A stretch of DNA of 56,072 nucleotides. It comes from Lachnospiraceae bacterium (GTDB lineage: Bacteria; Bacillota; Clostridia; Lachnospirales; Lachnospiraceae). The DNA is taken from positions 1-56,072 of the forward strand of contig CAJTEW010000021.1 of NCBI GenBank assembly GCA_910575605.1, read 5' to 3'. The stretch's first letter is position 1. Each line of letters starts with the position of its first letter. The notes below the pieces were generated by a model. That model ran no database searches. It was given only the letters and a program-made list of their open reading frames with translations, and was not told where the DNA came from. Shown here in pieces: positions 1-7,779 of this stretch. Made by a program: the position numbers and the translations under genes.

Positions 1-153
1 ACTGGTCCCTTGTGGGGTTTGGGGCAACGCCCCAAGGTCTTAAATCACCAATATCTGCAGTTTTCAAGGTTCGGGTGAGCCTATTTTTCTGGCTCAGTTT
101 TTCATAGATTACTTGACACTACCTTTTAGATACCATAATTATACAACAGGAAT
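1..153. other. Left margin without a gene
   Basis: No reading frame or RNA gene is supported here. A small palindrome (TTGGGGCAACGCCCCAA, about 19-35) is present. It does not match the GGGACG hairpin family found elsewhere in the window. It may belong to a neighbouring gene or element that lies outside the window. Confidence 0.4.
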
Positions 154-1155
154 CTACAAATGAAAAGCAAATATATTATTCAGAAACCGTTCCTTTTCCT
201 CGGTCTGCCGTATTGCCACACTGATTTTTTCAATACTTTTTGCTGATATCCACGCTTTATTTGAACGGTAATAGGAATCTGCAATTTTCCAAAATTTTTC
301 TGGATAAATCAGCCGTATTTTAAGATACTCCATTTCTTCCCTGCTGATTGGCTTTATAGCAGAATATGCGTTGAGCATATTATCTCCCAAACGTTCCTTC
401 CAGCCCTGTTTTTCTAAAACCTTCCGAAGAAAATAATACAAATCCTCCACCTGAATCTCTCTCTTAAACCTATCAAAATTTGTCGTCATCATAATATTGG
501 AGGAAGGCTGCTGGCACATCATAATATTATGATAATTATATTCCCCATGTGTCAGATAGAATTTTTCTGCGCTTTCCCTATAAAGTCTCTCATAGTCCGA
601 CTTCTCCAATATTGTAAGCGCTGCGTTCGCCCACCTGTACATTCCGTCAAAATATTTAAGAAAAGAAAATTCAAACTCTCCCTTTGGCGAAACACCCCTC
701 ATAAACCTGCGCACCTTCTTAAGCTCCCGGTTATGCCGCATATACTCTTCCTTCAAATGCTGCGTAAGGGGCACATTATGTTTTCTCTCCCCCCTCATAA
801 GAATATGAAGCTTTGCCAGATTTCCAGAAGCTTTCAGAAGCTCCGCCGTTTTCCGTATATCACATTCCCTTCCGTCCGCCCACCGCTTAAGCATAAATCT
901 GCCGCCTTCCTCGGTAACACTTATGTATTCTCCCGCACTATTTTTCACCGGAAAATCAGCCTGCGTATATCCCTGGCTTTCAAGATATTCATACAGGTCA
1001 AGGAGTGCAGGTGTCTTCGTCTGTGATACATCCACTTCCCTTAACAAAAGAAGCCCCTTATCTGTGTCGCATAAAACAGCACCCCTTATCTTGCGGGTGC
1101 TGATCACTGCAACGTCATATTGTTCTAATATACTATCAATTTCATATTCCTGCAT
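154..1155 (-). CDS. CotS-family spore coat protein (kinase-like fold)
   Basis: A 333-residue protein resembling the CotS/YsxE spore coat family, which has an aminoglycoside-phosphotransferase or choline-kinase fold. The catalytic-loop region reads HGEYNYHNIM where HGD..N is usual. The metal-binding region reads NFDRFK followed by EDLYYFLRK, where family members usually have DFD. Both changes suggest a weak or inactive kinase with a structural role in the coat, which is inference. The start is the ATG at 1155, with AGGAG six bases upstream; a GTG at 1170 is in frame but overlaps the ribosome site. It runs toward the left edge, and an 81-bp hairpin repeat lies behind its start. Expression is expected in the mother cell, but no sigma-E/K promoter was identified. 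Confidence 0.75.
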   Translation of the reverse strand: MQEYEIDSILEQYDVAVISTRKIRGAVLCDTDKGLLLLREVDVSQTKTPALLDLYEYLESQGYTQADFPVKNSAGEYISVTEEGGRFMLKRWADGRECDIRKTAELLKASGNLAKLHILMRGERKHNVPLTQHLKEEYMRHNRELKKVRRFMRGVSPKGEFEFSFLKYFDGMYRWANAALTILEKSDYERLYRESAEKFYLTHGEYNYHNIMMCQQPSSNIMMTTNFDRFKREIQVEDLYYFLRKVLEKQGWKERLGDNMLNAYSAIKPISREEMEYLKIRLIYPEKFWKIADSYYRSNKAWISAKSIEKISVAIRQTEEKERFLNNIFAFHL

Positions 1156-1221
1156 ATCGTTCTCCTGCACCTTACTTACATATTCTCTCTATCGTATGCG
1201 GAATTTTCCTTAAATAGACCT

Positions 1222-1302
1222 TTGGGGACGGGGTAAAATTAAAAAGTGCCTGTCCCTGCCTAGGCTGGGGACAGGCACTTTTTAATTTTACCCCGTCCCC
1301 AA
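1222..1302. repeat. REP-like long hairpin (copy 1)
   Basis: A perfect inverted repeat with 35-base arms and a loop of about 11 bases. The outer arm is TTGGGGACGGGGTAAAAT and the inner arm ends GTGCCTGTCCC. It lies between the start of the cotS-like gene and the end of cca, about 5 bases from the cca stop codon, where it could terminate cca transcription. The outer sequence matches the short hairpin family associated with the RAYT transposase at 2.7 kb. The GTGCCTGTCCC inner arm is shared with the copies at 31549 and 22006. Confidence 0.9.
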
Positions 1303-1306
1303 CCCA

Positions 1307-2635
1307 CTACTTTACGTATTTTAGAAGTTCTTCCTTTGTGTTTAATTCCGGATCCTCTATTACTAGCTCCAAAAGCTTTCTAAGCTTCTCCCCCATTTCT
1401 TTTCCCGGCTTCATCCCGGCCTCTATTAAATCCTTCCCTGTCACAGCCAGGTCTTTTAGCGACACACATTGTCCTGCTTCGACAATCTCCTGATAAATTT
1501 TCTCTATATTATCCAAATTTTTTATTTTTTCTTCTCTTTTATACATGCTCTGCGCCATAACATCTGCCCTGCGGACTTCCATATATTTTGGAAACAAATC
1601 TTCACTAATTTTATTCATAGCACGCCGCACATTTTTCGCAGATGCGGCCATACGGTAATCATGATAAAAAACAAGCCTTGTAACCTGATTAAAGGTATCA
1701 TTATCAAACTTAAGTCTCTTTAAAATATGTTTTGCAATCTTTTCACTCTCTATTGCATGCTTTTTAAAATGTGCCCGTCCATCTTCGTCTATTGTCTTTA
1801 GCGCTGGTTTCCCCATATCATGTAAAAGCATAGTAAGCCGTAATATTTTATCTGCCCGTACATTGCAAAGAGCATGGAGTGTATGTTCACCCACATTGTA
1901 CATATGGTGCGGCGTCTCTTGTTCTGTTTCCATCAGAACATCAAATTCCGGCAGAAATATTTTGGTTATTCCCATTTCATATGCATCCCGTAGAAGCTCC
2001 GGTCGTTTTGACATTAACATTTTCACAAGCTCAGTCTGTATTCGTTCAGCACTAATATTCTGCAAAGAATACGCCAGTATTTTCATCCCCTCACGGGTAC
2101 TATCCTCTATTGAAAAACCAAGCTGCGCAGCAAAGCGGACGCCTCTTAAGATGCGAAGAGCATCCTCCGTAAAACGCTCTTCCGCATTTCCCACACAACG
2201 TATAATTCTGTTTTCCAAGTCATCCATGCCGCCAAATATATCCACTATTCCTTCTTCGTCATTATATGCCATCGCATTAATCGTAAAATCCCTGCGCAGT
2301 AAATCTTCCCGCAGACTTCTTGTAAAAGTCACTCCTCTTGGATGGCGGCAGTCCTCATATTTCCCATCAATACGATAAGTTGTTACCTCAAAGCCTTCAT
2401 CTCCAAGCAGAACCGTAATCGTCCCATGCTCTATCCCCGTGTCAAAAGTTCTGGCGAACAAGGCCTTCGTCTCCTCCGGCCGGGCAGAAGTGGTAATATC
2501 CCAGTCCTCCGGCCTGCGTCCCAAGACAGAATCCCTCACACATCCCCCAACCGCATAAGCTTCAAACCCATGCTTCTGCAATGTCATAATGATCCGTTTC
2601 ACTTTCTCAGGCAGAATAATTTTTATATTTCCCAT
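1307..2635 (-). CDS. cca: CCA tRNA nucleotidyltransferase
   Basis: A 442-residue class II nucleotidyltransferase that adds or repairs the CCA 3' end of tRNAs. The head domain shows GGCVRD followed by DWDITT, the G-G and D-x-D signatures of the PolA/CCA superfamily. RRDFTINAMAY and RILRGVRFAAQLGF follow. The C-terminal part carries an HD-type motif (LLHDMGKP), typical of the multidomain bacterial CCA enzymes that also have phosphohydrolase activity. The start is the ATG at 2635, directly behind a GGAGGAGG ribosome site; the longer frame starting at 2656 would bury that site. It is flanked on both sides by members of the hairpin repeat family. Confidence 0.93.
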   Translation of the reverse strand: MGNIKIILPEKVKRIIMTLQKHGFEAYAVGGCVRDSVLGRRPEDWDITTSARPEETKALFARTFDTGIEHGTITVLLGDEGFEVTTYRIDGKYEDCRHPRGVTFTRSLREDLLRRDFTINAMAYNDEEGIVDIFGGMDDLENRIIRCVGNAEERFTEDALRILRGVRFAAQLGFSIEDSTREGMKILAYSLQNISAERIQTELVKMLMSKRPELLRDAYEMGITKIFLPEFDVLMETEQETPHHMYNVGEHTLHALCNVRADKILRLTMLLHDMGKPALKTIDEDGRAHFKKHAIESEKIAKHILKRLKFDNDTFNQVTRLVFYHDYRMAASAKNVRRAMNKISEDLFPKYMEVRRADVMAQSMYKREEKIKNLDNIEKIYQEIVEAGQCVSLKDLAVTGKDLIEAGMKPGKEMGEKLRKLLELVIEDPELNTKEELLKYVK

Positions 2636-2666
2636 AAAACCCTCCTCCTCCCACATTATAACACAG

Positions 2667-2745
2667 TTGGGGACGGGGTAAAATTAAAAATACTCCGTCC
2701 CAGATTGAAATTACCCTGTCCCAAATTTCTACTTACCCTGTCCCA
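2667..2745. repeat. REP-like hairpin, left end of RAYT unit (copy 2)
   Basis: The core is at 2670-2701, GGGACGGGGTA paired with TACTCCGTCCC; one position is G opposite T, the only imperfect core seen. It is followed by CAGATTGAA and two CCCTGTCCC tails. The last residues and stop codon of the transposase gene (2729) lie inside this repeat. The cca gene starts just outside it. Confidence 0.85.
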
Positions 2746-3505
2746 GCTCGCTTTCTATTACTTTTCTTATATCTTTAATATATCTCTGTGAAATATTAAA
2801 CCTTTCTCTAAGCCTCTCTTCAAATTTCTTTCTTGTCTTTGCATAGTCCAAAATTTCTTCTTCAGGAAGCTTCAACTCATACTTCATATCCTTCAAAACT
2901 TCTTTTGCAATTTCTTTTCTCTGCCAAAGCTCCTCTTCCGGCATGCCAATAAAAAAGTCCCTATCGCTTAGCTTATGGAAATCCATAAAATCCCTGCTCG
3001 TTTGAAACCGTTTTTCATACATTCCATATGCAGCATCCGATAAAATCTTTTCTTTTCCTTTCTCTGGATGGTTATATTCTCCCACACTGCTCTGCACATA
3101 ATCCTCAATGCTTTTACACATTCCTGCTTTTACCGGATTTAAATGAATATATCTCAAGCAGCTCCAAAAATAACTTCCGTTTTCAATACACTGGCTCTTG
3201 AATCTGCCTTGAAACACATATCCGGTTCTATTATGTTTATAATTATAATAATGGGCAAAACTGGCTATGATTTTCGCCATAAAAGATGCAAGTTCTTTTA
3301 ACTCTGCTTCTAATAACAAATGAAAATGATTAGACATAATACAATATGCATAGACTTTTATATTGTATTTTTCATAGTTTTCTCTGATAAGATTTAATAT
3401 TCTTGTTTTTTCTCGTTTATCCTGAAAAACTGCTATCTTATTTAAACCTCTTACTACTACATGATAGCAGTTTGTTGCACTTTTCTGTCTCGGTCTCCTT
3501 GGCAT
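2729..3505 (-). CDS. REP-associated tyrosine transposase (RAYT, Y1/HUH family)
   Basis: A 258-residue protein of the IS200/IS605-like Y1 transposase superfamily, in the RAYT (TnpA_REP) branch. The HUH metal-binding motif is NHFHLLLE (His60 and His62). The conserved block YIHLNPVKAG (about 119-128) probably holds or neighbours the catalytic tyrosine, an assignment made from the family and not proven. The N-terminal YHVVVRGLNK and FQGRFKSQ blocks are also typical. A C-terminal extension (about 190-258) ends in a helix-turn-helix-like stretch, FNISQRYIKDIRK. It starts at an ATG behind GGAGGGAG. Such enzymes cleave single-stranded DNA at REP hairpins; here the hairpins that bracket the gene and recur across the window are the natural substrate. 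Its last residues (GQGK) come from a repeat tail. Confidence 0.88.
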   Translation of the reverse strand: MPRRPRQKSATNCYHVVVRGLNKIAVFQDKREKTRILNLIRENYEKYNIKVYAYCIMSNHFHLLLEAELKELASFMAKIIASFAHYYNYKHNRTGYVFQGRFKSQCIENGSYFWSCLRYIHLNPVKAGMCKSIEDYVQSSVGEYNHPEKGKEKILSDAAYGMYEKRFQTSRDFMDFHKLSDRDFFIGMPEEELWQRKEIAKEVLKDMKYELKLPEEEILDYAKTRKKFEERLRERFNISQRYIKDIRKVIESELGQGK

Positions 3506-3523
3506 TCTCTCCCTCCTTTTAAG

Positions 3524-3602
3524 AGGGACAGGGTTAATCCAATTTGGGACAGGCTTTTTTCAATCTGGGACGGAGTATTTTTAATTTTACTCCGTCCCCA
3601 AA
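3524..3602. repeat. REP-like hairpin, right end of RAYT unit (copy 3)
   Basis: Two GGGACAGG tails precede a perfect hairpin core at 3567-3598 (GGGACGGAGTA paired with TACTCCGTCCC) and a terminal CCCCAA. It mirrors copy 2 across the transposase gene. It also lies 8 bases past the proS stop codon, where its A/T-flanked stem could terminate proS. Confidence 0.85.
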
Positions 3603-3609
3603 GTAAGGG

Positions 3610-5049
3610 TTAGTAGGATTTTCCCCAGTATGCCATATGTTTTGCAGGCTTTCCACACCAGATACACTTGTCTGAAATCATCTCTTCGTCTTCAATCAGA
3701 CACCTGGTCGCAGCACCGCCTGTCACATATTTCACTTCGCCTTCGCATTCCGGGTCACCACACCAGCATGCTTTAACAAATCCACGGTTTGCCTTAAATT
3801 TTTCAGTCATCTCATCCATCGTAACTGCTGTGTCAATATGACTATCTAAAAATTGCTTTGCTCTGTCATACATATCCTGCTGAATAGTCTCTAAAATGTC
3901 ACGAAGTTTTGTCGCAATCTGGTCTATAGATACGACAATTTTCTCACGATTGTCACGCCGTACAACAACAACCTGATTCTTTTCAATATCCTTTGGTCCA
4001 ATCTCAATACGGGTAGGTATACCAAGGATTTCCTGTTCTGAGAACTTCCATCCCGGGCTCTTATCTGAATCATCAATCCTTACTCTGTAGCCTGCCTTCT
4101 TAAGCTCATCAAAAATTGCAAATGCTTTGTCAAGTACGCCTTCTTTATGCTGCGCAATCGGTATCACCCGACACTCAACCGGTGCTACGTGCGGCGGAAG
4201 CACTAATCCATCGTCATCACTGTGTACCATAATAAGTCCGCCGATACTTCTCGTTGACCATCCCCAGGATGTCTCATATACACTGTGCAACTGATTATTC
4301 TTATCTACATACTTAATTCCAAATGCATCTGGGAAACCGCTTCCGAAGAAATGGCTGGTTGCAGACTGAAGGGCCTTTCCATCGTGCATCAGTGCTTCAA
4401 TCGTATACGTATCCTGTGCTCCGGCAAATTTTTCATGCTCAGCTTTTCTTCCTGATACGAAAGGTATAGCTAATGTTTCTCTATAGCAGTCCTCGTATAC
4501 ATGAAGCATCTGAATTGTACGCTCTTCCGCCTCCTCATATGTTGCATGAATTGTGTGTCCCTCCTGCCACAAAAATTCTCTTGAGCGAAGAAATGGTCTT
4601 GTTGTTTTTTCCCAGCGAAGAACGGAATTCCACTGGTTCCATACCTTCGGAAGATCTCTATGTGACTTTACAGTTCTTGCCCATAAATCGCAAAACAGTG
4701 TCTCTGAAGTCGGACGTATACAAAGTCTTTCCTGAAGACGCTCCATACCGCCATGTGTTACCCATGCAACTTCCGGCGCAAAGCCATCAATATGATCTGC
4801 CTCTTTTTCTAAAAGGCTTTCTGGAATTAAAAGCGGAAGAGATACATTTTCTACCCCTGTTTCCTTAAAACGTCTGTCAAGATCTGCCTGTATCAATTCC
4901 CAGATTGCATATCCATTCGGCAGATAGTTAAGACATCCTTTTACACTTGAATAATCACATAGTTCTGCCTCCCGCACAACATCTGTATACCACTGTGCGA
5001 AATTTTCATCACGCGGAGTAATATTTTTTACCAATTTTTCCTTTGCCAT
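3610..5049 (-). CDS. proS: Prolyl-tRNA synthetase (short, archaeal/eukaryotic-like type)
   Basis: A 479-residue class II aminoacyl-tRNA synthetase that charges tRNA-Pro. It is the short form without the editing insertion found in the E. coli type. Recognisable blocks are LPLLIPESLL, RPTSETLF (motif 2 region), LRSREFLWQEGHT, and the C-terminal cysteine-containing domain (CWCGDPECEG and CIWCGKP) ending in the family's typical tyrosine. The start is the ATG at 5049, preceded by GGAGAGG. The frame stays open further upstream but only through the T-box leader. Expression is expected to be controlled by uncharged tRNA-Pro through that leader. Confidence 0.95.
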   Translation of the reverse strand: MAKEKLVKNITPRDENFAQWYTDVVREAELCDYSSVKGCLNYLPNGYAIWELIQADLDRRFKETGVENVSLPLLIPESLLEKEADHIDGFAPEVAWVTHGGMERLQERLCIRPTSETLFCDLWARTVKSHRDLPKVWNQWNSVLRWEKTTRPFLRSREFLWQEGHTIHATYEEAEERTIQMLHVYEDCYRETLAIPFVSGRKAEHEKFAGAQDTYTIEALMHDGKALQSATSHFFGSGFPDAFGIKYVDKNNQLHSVYETSWGWSTRSIGGLIMVHSDDDGLVLPPHVAPVECRVIPIAQHKEGVLDKAFAIFDELKKAGYRVRIDDSDKSPGWKFSEQEILGIPTRIEIGPKDIEKNQVVVVRRDNREKIVVSIDQIATKLRDILETIQQDMYDRAKQFLDSHIDTAVTMDEMTEKFKANRGFVKACWCGDPECEGEVKYVTGGAATRCLIEDEEMISDKCIWCGKPAKHMAYWGKSY

Positions 5050-5374
5050 ATTTCCTCTCCTTTTCTCCTTACGGGCATTAGCCCTTGCTATTGTCTGTCG
5101 GGAGTATTGCCGCCCAGGTAAATTTAGAAAAAACACCGGGCTCTCACTCCCCATAAGGGACCGAAAAGCTCGGCGGTACCACCCTAGTTAACTGCCCATC
5201 CTGTGCAGTTCCCTCAACAACCGTTAACGCCGGCAAAACGCTGCGCTTTCACACAGAGGCTCCAAGGCGGGTTCTATACAAGTTTCAGGCAGAAATCTCA
5301 CACCCTCTGATTTCCTCTCTGACGCCCACTTACATATACTATTCCTCTTCATAGCCAATTCATATTAGAATTTA
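5050..5374 (-). ncRNA. T-box leader of proS
   Basis: On the minus strand the leader carries the diagnostic T-box sequence AGGGTGGTACCGCC (5172-5185), followed by a stem and a run of U before the gene. An AGAGAGG element and a long stem I region lie nearer the promoter. A CCC/CCG triplet in TAGAACCCGCC is a possible proline specifier, but its position in the specifier loop was not proven. Binding of uncharged tRNA-Pro is expected to stabilise the antiterminator and allow proS transcription. Confidence 0.88.
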
Positions 5375-5380
5375 ACCGTA

Positions 5381-5409
5381 ATTTTAATCTATGGAAAAAT
5401 GTTTGTCAA
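5381..5409 (-). promoter_or_regulatory. sigma-A-type promoter of proS
   Basis: On the minus strand TTGACA (5404-5409) and TAAAAT (5381-5386) are separated by exactly 17 bases. The position fits a start just upstream of the T-box leader. Confidence 0.75.
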
Positions 5410-5412
5410 GAC

Positions 5413-5444
5413 AAAGCGGGAAATTATGCTCAATTTCCCGCTTT
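5413..5444. terminator. Strong hairpin between divergent proS and the pseudouridine synthase gene
   Basis: A perfect 13-base stem (AAAGCGGGAAATT) with a short loop lies just behind the proS promoter. It belongs to neither T-box nor the hairpin repeat family. It may insulate the two divergent units. Its role is not established. Confidence 0.4.
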
Positions 5445-5592
5445 ATATAGAAAAAACCGGAAAAGACATTCCAGTGAATTGGCTAACGAATTTGTATTGA
5501 CAAATATATTATAGCACAAATTTTTCATATTGCATATTTACCAAATACATGCTTAAATAGTAAAAGCAAGCAAAATGGAGGAAAGAAATCTT

Positions 5593-6330
5593 ATGAAACC
5601 CGCATGGTTACAGGCTTTTCACGAGGATGAGCACATTTTTGTATGTCTCAAACCGCCTCAAATTGCAACACAATGTAGCAAAGTCGGCAGTCCTGATATG
5701 GTTAGTTTAATTAAAAATTACCTTTTTACGTCCCATAATCTTTCCAAAGAACCTTATTTAGCCGTCATCCACCGGCTTGATCAGCCAGTTAGTGGAATCA
5801 TTGTATTTGCCAAAACACCTTTTGCCGCAAAGGAATTAAACAAGCAATTACAAACCCGTGGTTTCGGAAAATATTACCGTGCATTAGTAGACGGAACTCC
5901 CGCAAAACCCGAGGGTGTATTAGAAAATTATCTTGTAAAAGACAGCAGAACAAATATCTCCATGATTTGTTCCCCGGATACACCCGGTGCAAAATTTGCA
6001 CGCCTCTCATATAAAACCGTCAAAAAGGGACAGGGTATTTTCAATCTGGGACGTAGTATTTTTAATTTTACTACGTCCCCAACTGAGGTTGAGGTATGTT
6101 TGGATACGGGGCGGCACCATCAGATACGTGTCCAACTCGCCGGATATGGATGTCCCATCATCGGCGATACTAAGTACAATCCCACTGCTTCACGAGCAAA
6201 GCAATGGCAGAATATCTGCCTGTGCGCATACAGGCTGGAATTCTGCCATCCAAAAACTAGGGAACCTATGCATTTTGAAATTCCAGACATAGGGACAGGG
6301 TTAAATGAATCTGGGACGGGGTATTTTTAA
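5593..6330 (+). CDS. RluA-family 23S/tRNA pseudouridine synthase carrying repeat insertions
   Basis: A 245-residue protein of the RluA/RluD family, which isomerises uridine to pseudouridine in RNA. The catalytic motif HRLDQPVSG lies near residue 60, and the conserved TGRHHQIRVQLAG block follows later. Two copies of the hairpin repeat lie in the frame. One (6027-6082) encodes about residues 145-163, inserted in what is normally a short turn before the strand leading to TGRHHQIR. The second (6292-6347) supplies the last dozen residues and the stop codon. Both catalytic blocks are intact and the frame is kept, so the enzyme may still work; this is inference. The start is ATG 5593 with GGAGG 11 bases upstream; the ATG at 5575 overlaps that site. 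The exact RNA target cannot be assigned. Confidence 0.85.
   Translation: MKPAWLQAFHEDEHIFVCLKPPQIATQCSKVGSPDMVSLIKNYLFTSHNLSKEPYLAVIHRLDQPVSGIIVFAKTPFAAKELNKQLQTRGFGKYYRALVDGTPAKPEGVLENYLVKDSRTNISMICSPDTPGAKFARLSYKTVKKGQGIFNLGRSIFNFTTSPTEVEVCLDTGRHHQIRVQLAGYGCPIIGDTKYNPTASRAKQWQNICLCAYRLEFCHPKTREPMHFEIPDIGTGLNESGTGYF
6027..6082 (+). repeat. REP-like hairpin inside a coding sequence (copy 4)
   Basis: A 56-base copy: a GGGACAGGGT tail, CAATCT, a core at 6048-6079 (GGGACGTAGTA paired with TACTACGTCCC), then CCAA. Read in frame it adds about 19 residues (starting GQGIFNLGR) to the pseudouridine synthase. Confidence 0.9.
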
Positions 6331-6347
6331 AAATACCCCGTCCCCAA
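6292..6347 (+). repeat. REP-like hairpin at a shared 3' end (copy 5)
   Basis: A 56-base copy in the same orientation as copy 4, core 6313-6344, perfect stem with an A/T-rich centre. It provides the C-terminus and stop codon (6328-6330) of the pseudouridine synthase and ends 10 bases before the stop of convergent spoVG. It may act as a two-way terminator. Confidence 0.9.
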
Positions 6348-6356
6348 CTTGTCAGC

Positions 6357-6629
6357 TTATTCTTCGGGCTGTTCTTGCAGTGCTTCTTCGTATTTTTTGA
6401 GAATAATGTTCTGAATCCTTTCTCTTGTCCCAGAATTAATCGGATGTGCAATATCCCGATATTCTCCGTCCAATGCCTTTTTACTTGGCATTGCAATGAA
6501 GTGGCCCTTTTCCCCCTCTATAACCTTTATGTCATGCACTACGAATTCATCATCCATCGTAATTGACACAACTGCTTTTAATTTCCCCTCTTTTGCGACT
6601 TTGCGCACTCGTACATCTGTGATCTGCAT
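6357..6629 (-). CDS. spoVG: SpoVG RNA-binding regulator
   Basis: A 90-residue SpoVG protein, full length for the family. It starts [10 protein letters not shown] and carries the characteristic [17 protein letters not shown] and YRDIAHPI blocks. In Bacillus, SpoVG affects asymmetric septation and capsule or virulence genes. In several Firmicutes it is a small nucleic-acid-binding protein. An AAAGGAG ribosome site precedes the start with wide spacing. It follows glgCD on the same strand and may be read with them, but a separate promoter was not excluded. Confidence 0.95.
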   Translation of the reverse strand: MQITDVRVRKVAKEGKLKAVVSITMDDEFVVHDIKVIEGEKGHFIAMPSKKALDGEYRDIAHPINSGTRERIQNIILKKYEEALQEQPEE

Positions 6630-6660
6630 AACTTCTACAGCTCCTTTCTTTCAAGCCGCA

Positions 6661-7779
6661 CTACAGTGCATACCTCTCGTTCTTTTCGACAACTACTTTT
6701 ACGCCATTCTCACCTACATAGCGTGTATTTGCTCTTATCGTATCACGACTTTCTACAATACAGTTTTCAATATAAGTATTGTCCCCAAGATAAACGTCGT
6801 TTAAAATAATTGAATTTTTAATAACACAGTTATTCCCTACGAATACCTTTTTAAAGATAACGGAATTCTCTACCATTCCATTAATAATACATCCGCTTGC
6901 CACAAGGCTGTTCTTCACCACTGACCCCGGATTATACTTTGCCGGCGGCAAATCACTTACTTTAGAATAAATCTCCGGATACTGCTTAAAGAAATAATTT
7001 CTCACTTCTGGTTTCAGGAAATCCATATTCGTCTTGTAGTATGCCTCAGCTGTTGAAATATTGCTCCAATAAGACTTAATCTTATAGCCATACATCTTCT
7101 TCAGATTCTTATACCTGATTAAAATGTCCGTTACAAAATCATGCCTTTCTTCCTCTGCGCAATGCTCAACAAGGTCAATCAGAAGTCTTCTTCTAATAAT
7201 ATAAATTCCTGTAGAAATCGTGGTCGCATTCGTAACCATCGGCTTCTCCTCGAATTCTTCAATCCGCATCGTCTCATTCATCTTAATGGTTCCAAAACGG
7301 CTTGCATCTTCGCCAGGCTCCAACTCTTTACATACCACTGTTATATCTGCCTTTTTCGCAATATGGTACTCAAGTACCTTATTGTAATCCAGCTTATATA
7401 CCGCATCGCCTGATGTAAGAACCACATATGGCTCATGGCATCTTCTTAAGAAATCAAGATTCTGGTAAATAGCATCTGCAGTTCCTCTGTACCAGTAGCC
7501 ATTGTCCATCGTGATCGTCGGTGTAAATACATACAATCCCCCCTGCTTTCTTCCGAAGTCCCACCACTTGGAGGAATTCAGATGCTCATTCAGGGAACGC
7601 GCATTGTACTGTGTAAGTACTGCCACCTTCTGTACATGGGAATTTGACATGTTGCTAAGTGCAAAATCAATTGCCCTATAGCTTCCAGCGACAGGCATCG
7701 CTGCTACGGCACGTCTGTGTGTCAGCTCCCGCATCTTGTTACTGTTACCGCCTGCTAAAATAAGTCCTACTGCTCTCAT
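6661..7779 (-). CDS. glgD: Glucose-1-phosphate adenylyltransferase, GlgD-type subunit
   Basis: A 372-residue nucleotidyltransferase of the ADP-glucose pyrophosphorylase family, GlgD branch. The N-terminal pyrophosphorylase motif is altered ([11 protein letters not shown], then [17 protein letters not shown]), as is usual for GlgD. In Firmicutes GlgD partners GlgC and tunes its activity. The C-terminal third holds left-handed beta-helix repeats ([25 protein letters not shown]). Its ATG overlaps the glgC stop by four bases (ATGA), so the two are translationally coupled. No glgA, glgB or glgP lies next to them. Confidence 0.93.
   Translation of the reverse strand: MRAVGLILAGGNSNKMRELTHRRAVAAMPVAGSYRAIDFALSNMSNSHVQKVAVLTQYNARSLNEHLNSSKWWDFGRKQGGLYVFTPTITMDNGYWYRGTADAIYQNLDFLRRCHEPYVVLTSGDAVYKLDYNKVLEYHIAKKADITVVCKELEPGEDASRFGTIKMNETMRIEEFEEKPMVTNATTISTGIYIIRRRLLIDLVEHCAEEERHDFVTDILIRYKNLKKMYGYKIKSYWSNISTAEAYYKTNMDFLKPEVRNYFFKQYPEIYSKVSDLPPAKYNPGSVVKNSLVASGCIINGMVENSVIFKKVFVGNNCVIKNSIILNDVYLGDNTYIENCIVESRDTIRANTRYVGENGVKVVVEKNERYAL

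Larger units (their letters stand above)
2667..3601 (-). mobile_element. RAYT unit bracketed by inverted hairpin repeats
   Basis: A unit of about 935 bp holding one transposase gene between two copies of the hairpin family in opposite orientation. The left end begins TTGGGGACGGGGTAAAAT and carries two inward CCCTGTCCC tails (about 2714-2721 and 2737-2744). The right end mirrors it, with two GGGACAGG tails (3525-3532, 3546-3553) followed by the hairpin core and CCCCAA. The 32-nt cores are at 2670-2701 and 3567-3598. The organisation matches REP-associated tyrosine transposase loci rather than a classical insertion sequence. Whether it still moves cannot be told from one genome. Confidence 0.75.

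Noticed and set aside
1-48. Palindrome TTGGGGCAACGCCCCAA at the left edge
   Set aside because: It shares G/C runs with the hairpin family but not the GGGACG core or tails, and its context is cut by the window edge.
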